A DNA stretch of 64,000 bases from Cladorrhinum sp. PSN259 (Eukaryota > Ascomycota > Sordariomycetes > Sordariales > Podosporaceae). A model generated the notes under the pieces. It was not told where the DNA came from. It saw only the letters and a program-made list of their open reading frames with translations, and made no database searches. Location of the stretch: the NCBI GenBank assembly GCA_033725935.1, contig MU867143.1, positions 1 to 64,000 on the forward strand, read 5' to 3'. Of the stretch, positions 21,789 to 31,468 are shown piece after piece. The translations under genes and the position numbers were made by a program. Position 1 is the stretch's first letter, and every line of letters starts with the position of its first letter.

Positions 21789-22835
21789 CCCCCTCAGATC
21801 TAGCTAACTTATTAGGTCTGTCTAAGTACTTATGCCTCAAAAGGTTCTTCTAGTCCTAGCTATAAAATGAATCTATTATGACACCTAATATTTAGGGCTT
21901 TTATCAGTCCATCTGCCACTATACTGCTTAACGGAATATATTCTACGCCAATAGTCTGTCGCTTAACCTCCTGACGCAACCAGTGGTTATGGATATCCAT
22001 ATGCCGTAACATTGTCTATAATGTGGCCACTTCGGCCGTAACTAGCCGTATGGTGTGGACATTGTCGCACTGAATGGTAATCCGGTAACTGTCGAGCCGT
22101 ATGGTCAGTTCTTGAAGGAGCCGGCTTATAAAAAGGGCTTCTTTAGCAGCTTATGCCAACGCGAGAAGCTCTGCCTCGGTTGTAGACGTGGTTACTGTGT
22201 CTTGTTTATTGGCTCGCCATCCTATTAGTCCACCAAATAACTTCATTATATACGCCTGCGAGCTCTTTCGATCCAACGAATTATTAGCAAAGGACGCATC
22301 ACTTGCAACTACGAAGTCGTCTCTACCCCCTAGCCTTAAAGCCAATTTACGGGTAGTATATAGGTAGTATAGTACTTAGTCAGCTACTTTATGGTACTCT
22401 GGTCCAGGATTGATATTAAATCGAACGAGTCGTAAGGCAGCAAAGGCGATGTCTGGTCTTATAATGACGGCAGCGTATAGGATAGATCTAGTCTTTTGCT
22501 AGTACCAAGTAGCCGAGTGCGGCTCGGCCGTGCCTTCGTATGGCAGTGATTCTGTATGTCCTATTGGGACTTTGGGTGGCCGGCCAGTCGAAGGTCTAGC
22601 CTGTATGATGATCTTATCGATGTAAGCAGTCTAAGATAGCCAGAGTAGCCGTCTTGCCCTGTCCCGGTATACTTGGATTCTAAGGAACCACTGCAGTGGG
22701 CCTCCTCCTATAAGCGTATACCTCTATTGAAGTTATTAAGCCAGTAGTCCTGCCGTACCGTTATCCTTCTTTCGGTAAGCAAAGAGGATATCGTCGACGT
22801 AAAAGAATACAAGGATTACTATGGTAGGATGCTAG
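21789..22835 (-). mobile_element. 5'-truncated Ty1/Copia retrotransposon (RT and RNase H remnant)
   Basis: Minus-strand reading from about 22829 gives the RT active-site box YVDDIL (22802-22785) and WFLRIQVYRDRARRLLWLS. It continues through RPDIAFAALRLVRFNINPGP and the RNase H part, of which 22345-22151 is still open (VVASDASFANN, DRKSSQAYIMKLFGGLIGWR, TTSTTEAELLALA). HWLRQEVKRQTIGVEYIP and VADGLIKAL follow just before the polypurine tract. Scattered stops make it non-functional. Gag, protease, integrase and the 5' LTR are missing; the left half of the element ends where the cellulase gene begins. Confidence 0.85.
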
Positions 22836-22883
22836 CACATGGAAGAGCCATTGTAGTCACCGCCATTACCCAACACACTGAAT

Positions 22884-24570
22884 TCACTGCTTCCCACGCA
22901 CCAGACAGGCCTTGACCAGAGCACTGTCACTCCATCCGTTTCCATTTCTCGTTGGCACCTCGCTCAGCTCGTATGTCTGCGCGCTAAACGACCCGGCCGA
23001 CCAGCCGATGTAGCCGATGAAGACATCGGCGTTTTGGCTAGGTAATTACAACACTCAACATCAGTACACCTGTAGTCATGAAATTTCATACCGAAAGACA
23101 AAGCGCGACTCACTCGAGGAACCTCAGCTGCTGGCACAGGTACTTCTTGCACGAGTCGGTGTTTCCGCCGCCGGTCTCGCTGAGGATGGCCTTGCGGTTG
23201 TTTTCTTTGAGCCAGGTGGCGAGGGGCAGGAAGGCGTTGCTGATGTTGTCGGTCGTGCACTCGGTGTGCGTGCCGGAGTTGTCCGAGTCGAGGTACTCTG
23301 GTTAGTAGGAGGCAGCGGTTAGTACTGGAACTGGAGTGCGCGAGGTTTGGTAAGCAAGATATCTGTTTGAGCTTACTGTGGACATCAATGATGAGATTGT
23401 CGACGCTGCCGTCCGGGTTCTTGACCTTTAGCAGTGCCGGGCCTGACTTGGTGGGCATCGCCTGGGCAGAGGTCCAGCTGTTGGTGAGAGCAATGTCAGC
23501 TTTCTCGTTTCTCTCCCTCCCATCCTCCAAGCGACCGAGGGCTCATACTCATTCCCGGGGAGTGCAATCATCTGATTCTTGGCGACGCCTCGGATGGCCG
23601 TGACGACTTCTTGGACGGTGTCTGCCCACTTGTTGATATCCGGGACATCATGAGGCTATATATCCGCCTGTTAGCACGTCACTACCCACAATGTTTATCT
23701 GGTGGCAGTGTCTTGCCTCGTTCATGATCCCAAAGATAATCTTCTCCTGGTTCGCATACTTGGTCGCGAGCTGGGTCCAGAGGCTGACGAACTGGGAGTT
23801 TTGCGGACCGCCCTGGCCGATGATCTGTCCATTCCACCGAGCATCTTTTGCATCTCGTTAGTTCTGGCAGCGGCAAAAACGCCCTTGGCTCGGTTAGACA
23901 TACAGTTGTGGATCTGGCATCATATTAGTCTCATCCACATGTTGAGCACGTCGAAGCGGAAAAAAGACTCACATCAAGCATGCAATACGCCCCCGTTCTC
24001 AGACAAGCCTGGACCAGCTGGTCATACTTGCCAAAGTTTCCAGAGTTCAGATTCCCACCGAGTTGGTTGTTGACAAGGTACTGCCACCCGACGGGGAGAC
24101 GGAAAATGTTCATGCCATCGTCTTTGTAAAAGTGTTGCATCTGACCGGCTCTGGGAAAAGGCGGCATTGGATGGTCAATACCTAAGTTTATCCTCCCAAC
24201 CAAATGGACAACTTACCCATCAGCACCGCCAAGACCAGAGATGGGCGGCACCACTTTCGTTACATCGCAGGCGCCCTGGCTGGAACATCAAATATTGTTA
24301 GTACCGAGTGTCAGTTGCTAGAGAGAGGGTTTGTTTTGGGGCTGACCAACATGGAGCAACCAAAGTCGAAGCCAGCAATATTAGTGCCAACTGGGTATTG
24401 TGACTCAGGGGTCAGCTTGCAGCCCAATCTCTGGGTTAGTCGCGGACGGTTGAGTTTTGATCCTTACCAAACTGGACACCCGAAGCTGCTGCCGCCCGTT
24501 GCTCGGATTGTGCCGGTAGTGCCTTTGCAGCTCCTGCAAGGGCCACGGCAGATAGGATTGCGAAGAACAT
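22884..24570 (-). CDS. GH5 endo-beta-1,4-glucanase (EG-II type), secreted
   Basis: Ten exons, all phases consistent: 24570-24468, 24390-24347, 24275-24217, 24150-23973, 23913-23904, 23844-23717, 23655-23549, 23477-23377, 23297-23114 and 23037-22884. They give 355 residues. The signal peptide (MFFAILSAVALAGAAKALPA) is followed directly by the GH5 domain; the family-1 cellulose-binding module of many EG-II enzymes is absent. Marks are FRLPVGWQYLVNNQLGG, the acid/base Glu174 in NEPHD, nucleophile Glu284 in ILSETGGG, and GYIGWSAGSF near the end. Exon 5 is only 10 bases (IHN plus one). Intron 6 uses a GC donor (GCAAGA) right after the NE codons. The enzyme cuts internal cellulose/beta-glucan bonds outside the cell. 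The gene is intact although it sits between transposon debris. Confidence 0.92.
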
Positions 24571-25363
24571 TGTGATGTGATGCAGCCAAGAAAGACAACC
24601 AACAAAAATAGTGTATGTATGTACAGAGAAGGCGTCCGATTCGAACTTGGAACCACAACCCTTCGTCTGTCTAGGCGCCAAGGTGAGCTACGTCTGGGCA
24701 TTTATATATACTTTCTTATCGTTACCATGGTTTTGCCCTCCTCGGTTGCAGCTCATGGACATCAGGGACCTGCCATTCGGGCCGCGTGAGGAGCAGCTTG
24801 GACGCTCGTGACGTGATGGAAATTGCTGCGTGGCCAATCTGCTCGCGGCGCATAAAAGCTCAGCCAAGCTGGCTCGCAAAGCGGCATGGAAAGCCGGGTT
24901 CAAGAAAGGAATGACGGATGGGTGCTTCCAGGTCGCGGCAGGAAATGCGGAGAGGGTGGGGAGGCAGGCTCAGTAATGCGATCATATTATCCCGTCGGGG
25001 ATGTGCTGTCTTCGTTACCTAGCTGGGGGATACCGGGAGCACGTTCCCGGGGTGCATTTTTCCAGGCTAAGGTGCCGGCATATCTGATGGTGGGTACCAA
25101 TATCTCTGAAACGGAACCGCGGATGTCCAATCGGGGTTGCAACCGAGAAAGCTTGTTGTGTCTTGGTTGTATTATCTCTGCCAGTTGGAGAAGAGATCTT
25201 GGACCGTCCCGCTGCTTTGAAAAACGGCCGAGAATTGGGTATCTACCTTAAGTTTGATATTACAATAGAGTATCTATGCAATATTAATACAAAGCCATGA
25301 CAATGACAGTAAACGATCCAAGCGGGCAAATCGAAGAGCAATGCAGCTCACCACCCACGCAGT
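24571..25363. other. cellulase promoter region, no gene seen
   Basis: About 0.8 kb between the cellulase start and the GPCR relic. No supported ORF. A tRNA-like word (GATTCGAACTTGG at about 24649) does not fold into a T-arm. Carbon-catabolite sites (SYGGRG) occur singly, which is expected by chance. Confidence 0.35.
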
Positions 25364-26321
25364 CTATGAGGTCAAAAAAGTCCCCTGCAGCTCTCGATCC
25401 TCTGGGAAATACGCCTTCAATGGCCGTTGCGGAATAGCCTCTCCCAGCCGGTTGGCACCAACATCAGCAGTACTCACCACCTCGATCTCGACCGTTTTCC
25501 GAATGACTGGACCCGTATAGTCACCGTCCTTCTTTCTCAAATTTCCCATCTCGATCGGACAAGACCCCATCGAGTCCGTCCTGCCCAGCGTTTCTTCTCT
25601 TTCTCCCCCTTCACTGCTAGACCCTCCCGGTTCCAAACTAGTCCTCGAAGCGACCAGCTACTCGTCTCTCGATCCTTGCCGTGATGCAGCAATCGCAGCA
25701 GCAGCTACCGAGCTCCAGCGCTTGGAGCTGCGTTTCGCGACGCTTAGATCGCCGTATCCGTGGCCCGCCGCGCCACCCACTCCGTTAATCACAGCAAGAA
25801 ATTTCCGAGGAAACAAGAGATTCCGCCAGTTGGACAGCGAGCTCTCGGTCGCTCCATATATGACGGCGTCGACGAAGCCCTGCAAGCACGATGCACGCCT
25901 TGTCGAGGGTCTGCAGCTGCCAGGGCACCGGGTTGCCGGTGATGGTCTGGTAGATGCGGATGCACGTCGGGAGGGACCAGATGATGGCGTAAGTGAGGGG
26001 GTAGAGGAGCATGAGACGGGCCAGCTGCAACATGGGGTCAGATTCAGAGGGGCGGGTGGCGGAAGGAGACTGAGAACTTACCCGCTTGAGCCTGCGGGCG
26101 TGCCGGGCAGATACGGCCGCGGCGCTGAGACTGTTGCTGTCAAGCTGTCGAGAGCCGGAAGCGTCGAGGGATACGAGTCGGCGGTGGGCGCGGAAGAGGA
26201 TAAAGTAGAGCCGGGCGTACATGAGAAACATGACGACGATGATAGCCCCTGGGAAGTCAAGTTAAAGTAATCGTCAAGAAAAAAGAAGCTCGGGCTACTT
26301 ACACCGGGGGACAAAGTTGAC
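25364..26321 (-). pseudogene. broken GPCR, Git3/cAMP-receptor-like, C-terminal half
   Basis: Exon pieces 26320-26303, 26248-26082 and 26024-25364 join through normal introns of 54 and 57 bp (GTAAGT donors). They encode VNFVPRWAIIVVMFLMYARLY (helix 5), a basic loop, and then LARLMLLYPLTYAIIWSLPT, ITGNPVPWQLQTLDKACI and GFVDAVIYGATESSL (helices 6 and 7). The C-terminal tail is RKTVEIEVVSTAD. This fits the C-terminal half of fungal glucose/cAMP-receptor-like GPCRs (Git3 type) that signal through a G-alpha to cAMP. It is dead: an extra T near 25885 shifts the frame just before helix 7, an in-frame TAG lies at 25658, and helices 1-4 are missing, replaced by AT-rich DNA beyond 26321. Confidence 0.75.
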
Positions 26322-27195
26322 CTTTCTTGTCGTCAGTAGCCGGTACGTATAGTGCGCATAAAGCTCAATCGGGCGTCGAAATCCTAGCTACGCTTAGCAA
26401 TCGGCATTCTCGTCATATTCGTAACGCTCGTACTCAATGAGCTAGCCCTAATAGCTGATATAAACCCCGGTTTCATAAAGGACTATTATATTCTCTTATT
26501 AAACACCTCCACTCTAAGCCAAAACCTCATCCAAACACCGATAAACGAAGGAAATAAGCCCTCGCCCACATCTTACGGACCATTAAGTGGAGTTATCGGT
26601 AAGCTATATACAGACGCAATTACGGCGGTTAGGTCGGCCATTATATCTAGCTTTACAGAGCTATCAACCGTCGAAAACGATATCACTAATAAGCCTATAG
26701 AGAAGATAGGGATTCAGCAATAATATTTCCTCTATATCATAAACTGTTAATATATGGCATTTATAAGATAAAAGGTAATAGGCCTAATATCAAACTTATT
26801 GCTTACCTAATAGGCACGGGTAAGCACCCAGAACCTTCTCCCCATAGGGTATAAGATACTGAGAAAATATGTGTAAATAGTTTTACTATAAATAGGGAGA
26901 CTGCTAGGCACTCTCCGTCGTGAGGACTTGGTTCCTTACGTAAGCAATATACGTTCATTGTCTATAATACTCTTCGCACGATAAGTTAAAATACGTTGTT
27001 TTGGCTCACCCAACCTAAACCATAGATTTTTTTATCTTTTGAAGCCCCTTTTTAGCCAAAACCTATAGATAACCCTATAGCTCCCTTTACAGAACCCTAT
27101 AAAAAACGACCACCTTTCTTTTTCTTTTCCTCCTATAACCTTAATTCTTGGTCTTCTTTTATTATTTTTAGTGTAAAAAGATCGTCATAAGTCGT
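26322..27195. repeat. AT-rich, RIP-like desert
   Basis: High TA content and stops in all frames from the GPCR truncation point to the pogo-like relic. No readable gene. The sharp composition change at about 26340 marks the edge of a repeat insertion or of RIP spreading. Confidence 0.45.
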
Positions 27196-27606
27196 ACCTA
27201 TACAGAGGAGCAACTTCAATATGTAATCGAGGCCGTCCTTAATGATATATCCTAGCGAAAAGCGGCTAGATTGCATAGTGTGCCCTACTTTGCTATACGC
27301 GGCCGTATACTTAGGAGGCAATTACCATAAAAACCCTATAAATACTAAAAGCGCTTATTAGATGGAGAAAAGGACCGTTTGGTAGACTGGATTCTAAAGT
27401 AAAAAGCCGCTAATTACGCTCCTACTCCCGCAATAATACGGACTATTACCATTAGAATTCTGGCTGGCCGAGGCGACTATGCCCCCTTTAGTAAACGATA
27501 GATATAGCGCTTTTTTATACGACGACCTAAAGTTAAGACTAAGTTAAGAAAGCGAATTAACTATAAACGCATTAATAAAGCCACTCCTGAGGCTATTAAT
27601 AAGTTA
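27196..27606 (+). mobile_element. pogo/Fot-like DNA transposase relic, N-terminal HTH part
   Basis: One plus-strand frame of 137 codons: TEEQLQYVIEAVLNDIS, RKAARLHSVPYFAIRGRI, then DRLVDWILK, AANYAPTPAIIRTITIRIL and AGRGDYAPFSKR. It has seven or eight TAA/TAG stops at positions where CAA/CAG/TGG are expected. The order psq-type helix-turn-helix followed by a CENP-B-type second DNA-binding domain identifies the N-terminal third of pogo/Fot1-class transposases. The DDE catalytic domain is missing beyond about 27606. It is inactive. Confidence 0.75.
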
Positions 27607-27969
27607 CCCTGCTGCTTGTACGCCGGGGTAGTTGGTCGTCAAAACCCAGCACTATTTATATACCGAACGAAGCTAAACCCTCCCACTTCCCTTTTCCAGG
27701 ATGATCATAAATTGGTTACTGGTTAAAGGGGGTGGAGGTCTGGCGCAACGGGATACGATACCTTGGACATCTAGCCGTGGGGGCTTCTGCTGACTGAACG
27801 GGCGATTAGACAGCTATCCCTCTGAATAAAGATTATGGAAGGAGCGGAGGAAACTGACACCCAAACTAATGGGGGAGCAAGACTGTGTTAGCGGTATGGT
27901 GCAAGACTTAGGTTAATCCATAGTCTATTCACCGCCTTTGGCGGGGAGGGGAACCAGCTCTAGAAAATT

Positions 27970-27990
27970 GAATGAATGAATGAATGAATG
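27970..27990. repeat. (GAAT)5 microsatellite
   Basis: Five uninterrupted GAAT units plus one base. Short tetranucleotide repeat in non-coding DNA. Confidence 0.9.
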
Positions 27991-28059
27991 TACTCGGAGA
28001 AGTACACCGAGAGCCACAAAGACAGCGGGCGGATTAACTTGCATGGAATCATCAGGGGT

Positions 28060-28704
28060 TCCGACCGAGCACCAAATTTGAGCTCGTTCCTAGGTGTTCA
28101 TGTGAGAATCTTAAAGCGGAGACTAGGAGAGCCGACCGATGGCCTAACTGATGCATAATCGATTGAAAGTCATTCGCCTTACGGTATAGAATAGACGTAT
28201 AGCTTGGGGCATCTAGAAAGTTGATACTGCGTAATAGAGAGCATGGTCCTGGTGGGTCGTTAGAGATCTTACTCCTCAACTTAGACGACCTAGAGGGTCG
28301 GCATCGCCTCCTTTTCTGCCGCCCCCGTAAGACTCTCGAGGGTCTCAGATCCGATATTAACACGACAATCCCTATTGCCTATGATAAAAGCCATCGGTTG
28401 AATGCTTTACGATATACCATAATCTCCTAAACTAAAACCCAGAGGAAACGTTACGTTCTCCTTTTCTTTTTTGGTTTTAGGAGGGGAGCGGGTTTAGCTT
28501 GCCGTAGCCTTAGCGGACCCTCTCGATACTATATTCTTGGTCGTTCTAAGTTACTAGAAGGAGGGAATCCGGAACGGCCGAGGTTATTAGGTTTCTGAGC
28601 TCTGATATTAGGAGTCAACCGCATAAACTTGAACGCTAATATGACCTAGCTTTAATCTGCCTTGCATAAATCTGCCGGAGAAGGATCGTTGGTGCTCGGT
28701 CGGA
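28060..28704. repeat. 16-bp perfect inverted repeat pair bounding 645 bp
   Basis: TCCGACCGAGCACCAA at 28060-28075 recurs as its exact reverse complement at 28689-28704. The arms face each other across 613 bases without a gene. They could be ends of a small non-autonomous element, but no target-site duplication is evident next to them. Confidence 0.6.
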
Positions 28705-29454
28705 CTATACCAGGAGCCGCTATAGAAGGCATTGCGTGTTTGCGGGACAAGCTGTCGTTGGTCTGCCTTACTTGATCCCGCAGATGAGGCCCTCCCCTGA
28801 GGGAGGCATCCAAGAAAAAAAAAACTCAAAGTGAGATAAGGGAAGAAAAAACTCAAGCGTGTTGCTTGTAAGTCTAATTTTAGCTTTCGGCAAGTTTAAA
28901 CGGAATGGCAAAATGCGGCCCAGGGCATCGCCACGACCAACACACCCCCGGCACAGGGCAGCACACCCCCTATACAGGCCAAACCCAGTGGAGCACCAAG
29001 CGACTCACGAAGAAGGCAATCCTCAAAGTCGACATTCGGAACAAGAACTGGGCTGTTATGGGATTGGTAGGAAGACTGCTGGCCGCTTCATGAGCTAGCT
29101 AAAGATCATGCATCTCATGAAAAGCTAGCAGCACGTCCAGACAAGTTTTACCGCCCCTCCCGTACTCAGAAATAAGTCCTCTTAATACAAAGATAGGTCC
29201 AGCCGTTGGCATATAAGGTCTGTTTGTCTCGCTCACAAGTGATCACATAAGAAAGTCATCACAGCTTACTCCCTCAGCAAGCGCTTATTTTAAAGGCAAG
29301 TGTTATCCTATCCTCGAGTGTCGGTCCCACTGCAGAAGAAGAACAATCAGACTGACTCAATTTATGACGCAAAAGGTGCACGCCCTACTGCATATAGCTC
29401 GCAATGCTAATGATCGTAAAAACAGACACATCCCTCCCAAGAAGAACGTTCATC

Positions 29455-30240
29455 ATGGCTACTACGGGCTCCGACACCAACACCGGCATTTATGCCAACA
29501 ACTACACTTCGGGTTGGGTACAAGGCGATTCAAAACATCCAGGGTCTATGCAACATCACGCCGTACAGTTTCCATACTCCATCGGCGGGCGGCAGTTTTT
29601 CTACGGGCAGAATTTGATCGACCGATCCTGGTATACCCGGGAGTTGCTTGCCGGTGGCAAGATGGACCCCGAAAAGGCAGCCAGCATCTGGGGCAGCCCT
29701 TACAAGATTCAATTCCCCTTTACTATCGGAGACCGCGTATTCTTCTATGGGCAGGATCAGGGTTCGAAACGTTGGTTTATCCAAGAGCTGCTACCCGATG
29801 GCAAGATGGGCGGGTCCGAGACGGCTAGCGGTTCCTGGGGCAGCGCTTATGGGGTTCAATTCCCCTTCACTGTTGGAGGCCGTGTGTTCTTTTACGGGCA
29901 GAATCTGGAGTCGCACTACTGGTTCATCCAGGAGCTGCTGCCCGATGGCAAGATGGGCTCCGAGACGGCCAAAGGTTTCTGGAACAATGCTTACGCGGTT
30001 CAATTCCCCTTCACTCTTGGAAACCGCGTGTTTCTTTACGGGCAGAACCAGGATTCGGCCTACTGGTTCATCCAGGAGCTGCTACCCTATGGCAAGATGG
30101 GCTCTGAGACGGATAACGGCCACTGGAGCAGGTGTTATAATATTCAGTTCCCCTTTACCATTGGAAGCGACGTCTTCTACTATGGCCTGGACGTAAAGAC
30201 GAACCACTGGTTCATCCAGCGATTAATCCAGCGCGTTTAG
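29455..30240 (+). CDS. five-repeat (about 48-residue) protein, beta-propeller/lectin-like, function unknown
   Basis: Intronless, 261 residues from the ATG at 29455 (MATTGSDTNTGIYANN); an in-frame ATG at 29404 is possible but less likely. After about 35 residues the protein is five tandem units of about 48 residues. Their consensus is Y-x-[IV]-QFPF-[TS]-[IVL]-G-x-x-[VQ]-F-[FLY]-YGQ-N, then YWFIQELLPDGKMG, S-E-T-x-x-G and W. Unit 1 is the most diverged and unit 5 is cut short after WFIQ. Repeats are also similar at DNA level, so amplification is fairly recent. There is no signal peptide. Such short aromatic, Gly-rich units usually build beta-propellers or beta-trefoil-like sugar-binding proteins; I cannot name the family. 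It stands alone in a transposon-rich area 7.7 kb before the Tc-B-like gene, and its intronless, clean frame hints at recent arrival or selection. Confidence 0.75.
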   Translation: MATTGSDTNTGIYANNYTSGWVQGDSKHPGSMQHHAVQFPYSIGGRQFFYGQNLIDRSWYTRELLAGGKMDPEKAASIWGSPYKIQFPFTIGDRVFFYGQDQGSKRWFIQELLPDGKMGGSETASGSWGSAYGVQFPFTVGGRVFFYGQNLESHYWFIQELLPDGKMGSETAKGFWNNAYAVQFPFTLGNRVFLYGQNQDSAYWFIQELLPYGKMGSETDNGHWSRCYNIQFPFTIGSDVFYYGLDVKTNHWFIQRLIQRV

Positions 30241-30373
30241 AAAGACGGTAAAGCAGGACACTAGTTACAAGGCATTTTTGGCAGAAACGTACGGGCGGGT
30301 ATTCTTACTAGTTCATCCAGGGGTTACTCAACGTCTTGTGGCACTCACGGCCTTCGGCGGACACGAATAGATG

Positions 30374-30510
30374 GGCTGGGGGGGGGGGGGGGGGGGGGGG
30401 GGGGGCGGTGGGGGGGGGGGGGGGTGGGAGGGGGGGGGGGGGGGGGCATATTTGTTTTTTTTTTTGGTGATGGCGAATTGTGTTACTAAAATATGGGTAN
30501 NNNNNNNNNC

Positions 30511-30551
<41 letters not shown>

Positions 30552-30567
30552 CCCCCCCCCCCCCCCG

Positions 30568-30602
<35 letters not shown>
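30374..30602. other. poly-G / N gap / poly-C assembly scar
   Basis: An almost pure G tract (about 30374-30446) is followed by a T-rich stretch, ten N (30500-30509) and an almost pure C tract (30511-30602). The mirror-image homopolymers at a gap look like read-end or gap-closing artefacts, so order and distance across this point are not secure. The 96-codon ORF here is meaningless. Confidence 0.9.
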
Positions 30603-30605
<3 letters not shown>

Positions 30606-31355
30606 AGGGCGAGAGAGGCGGGTTGGTTAAGTACGACAGCTCTGTAGGACCATATTTCTAGATAGTTAAGGGATTCGCACTGTGTCTTAAGAAATTAGTG
30701 CTACCAATTGCTTTTTGATAGTACTTAGTGCCGCCACTAGGGCACCCATATACCCCGTTTCAATATCTGTGAGAATGATTAAAAAAAACCGATGCTGAGC
30801 AATACCTTAACATCTATTTTTTCTTCTTTTATATATGTCGACTCTTAAGCTCCGCTGCAATATCCCTAATCTGCATATGTACGAAATATATCTTGTCAAT
30901 AGAAATCTCTTACTATCGGAGCGCAAAGCTACAGTAGGTAGCTTGCCATAATCTTATTGCTAAGATCTCATTTATTACTTTAATGTTCCCGCACCCAAGA
31001 ATTGGCTTAAATCATTGAGAGCCTTAGTGCCTTGTTATTGGGCGGGGCTGCCCCACCAACGTTTCTAGAACTCCGTCGATATAGTTACCTATTACCTGAT
31101 TGGCTAGCATAACCCTAAATTGCCACACTACAGCAAAAGAGTAAGCCTGAATCTCTTTCGCCGACCAGTAAAGGTTTGCTAGAACACTCAGGAATACCAG
31201 GAAAGATTAAGAAAGACAGAGAATGCGCTAGTCGTTAGAACTGCGTTCACATTCGCTATTAATAGTATAATAGAAGACGGAGAAGCATCCAGTAGGTTCG
31301 AATTGCGTCAATATTAGCAAATAATAATACAATCTCTTCTACTTCAGATTGCTCA
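30603..31355. other. AT-rich intergenic region
   Basis: No ORF, RNA gene or repeat identified between the assembly scar and the Hsp20 promoter. Confidence 0.4.
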
Positions 31356-31377
31356 GAACCTTCGAGAGGTCGAATTC
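31356..31377 (+). promoter_or_regulatory. heat-shock element-like site
   Basis: GAAccTTCgaGAG followed by GAATTC: alternating GAA/TTC blocks with the 2-base spacing bound by Hsf1 trimers (GAA 31356, TTC 31361, GAG 31366), with a further GAA/TTC pair at 31372-31377. It lies about 110 bases before the first Hsp20 ATG. The functional role is inferred. Confidence 0.5.
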
Positions 31378-31468
31378 TGACAGCCGCAAAAGTATTTATT
31401 CCTGCCTCACCACCCTCAGACATCTCATCCTCTGCAGTTCATCAGACAGACAAACCAGTAAACAAAGC

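Larger units (their letters stand above)
27607..29454. other. gene-free region
   Basis: About 1.85 kb with no supported gene. It contains a (GAAT)n microsatellite and a 16-bp inverted repeat, listed separately, and a C-rich word cluster at about 28935-28990. It probably belongs to unidentified mobile DNA. Confidence 0.35.

Noticed and set aside
24645..24705. tRNA-like words (GATTCGAAC, anticodon-like CTTCGTCTG) upstream of the cellulase
   Set aside because: The five bases on each side of the T-loop do not pair and no acceptor or D-stem forms, so no tRNA is supported.
30371..30661. 96-codon ORF rich in Gly and Pro
   Set aside because: It is the translation of poly-G, N and poly-C tracts, an assembly artefact.
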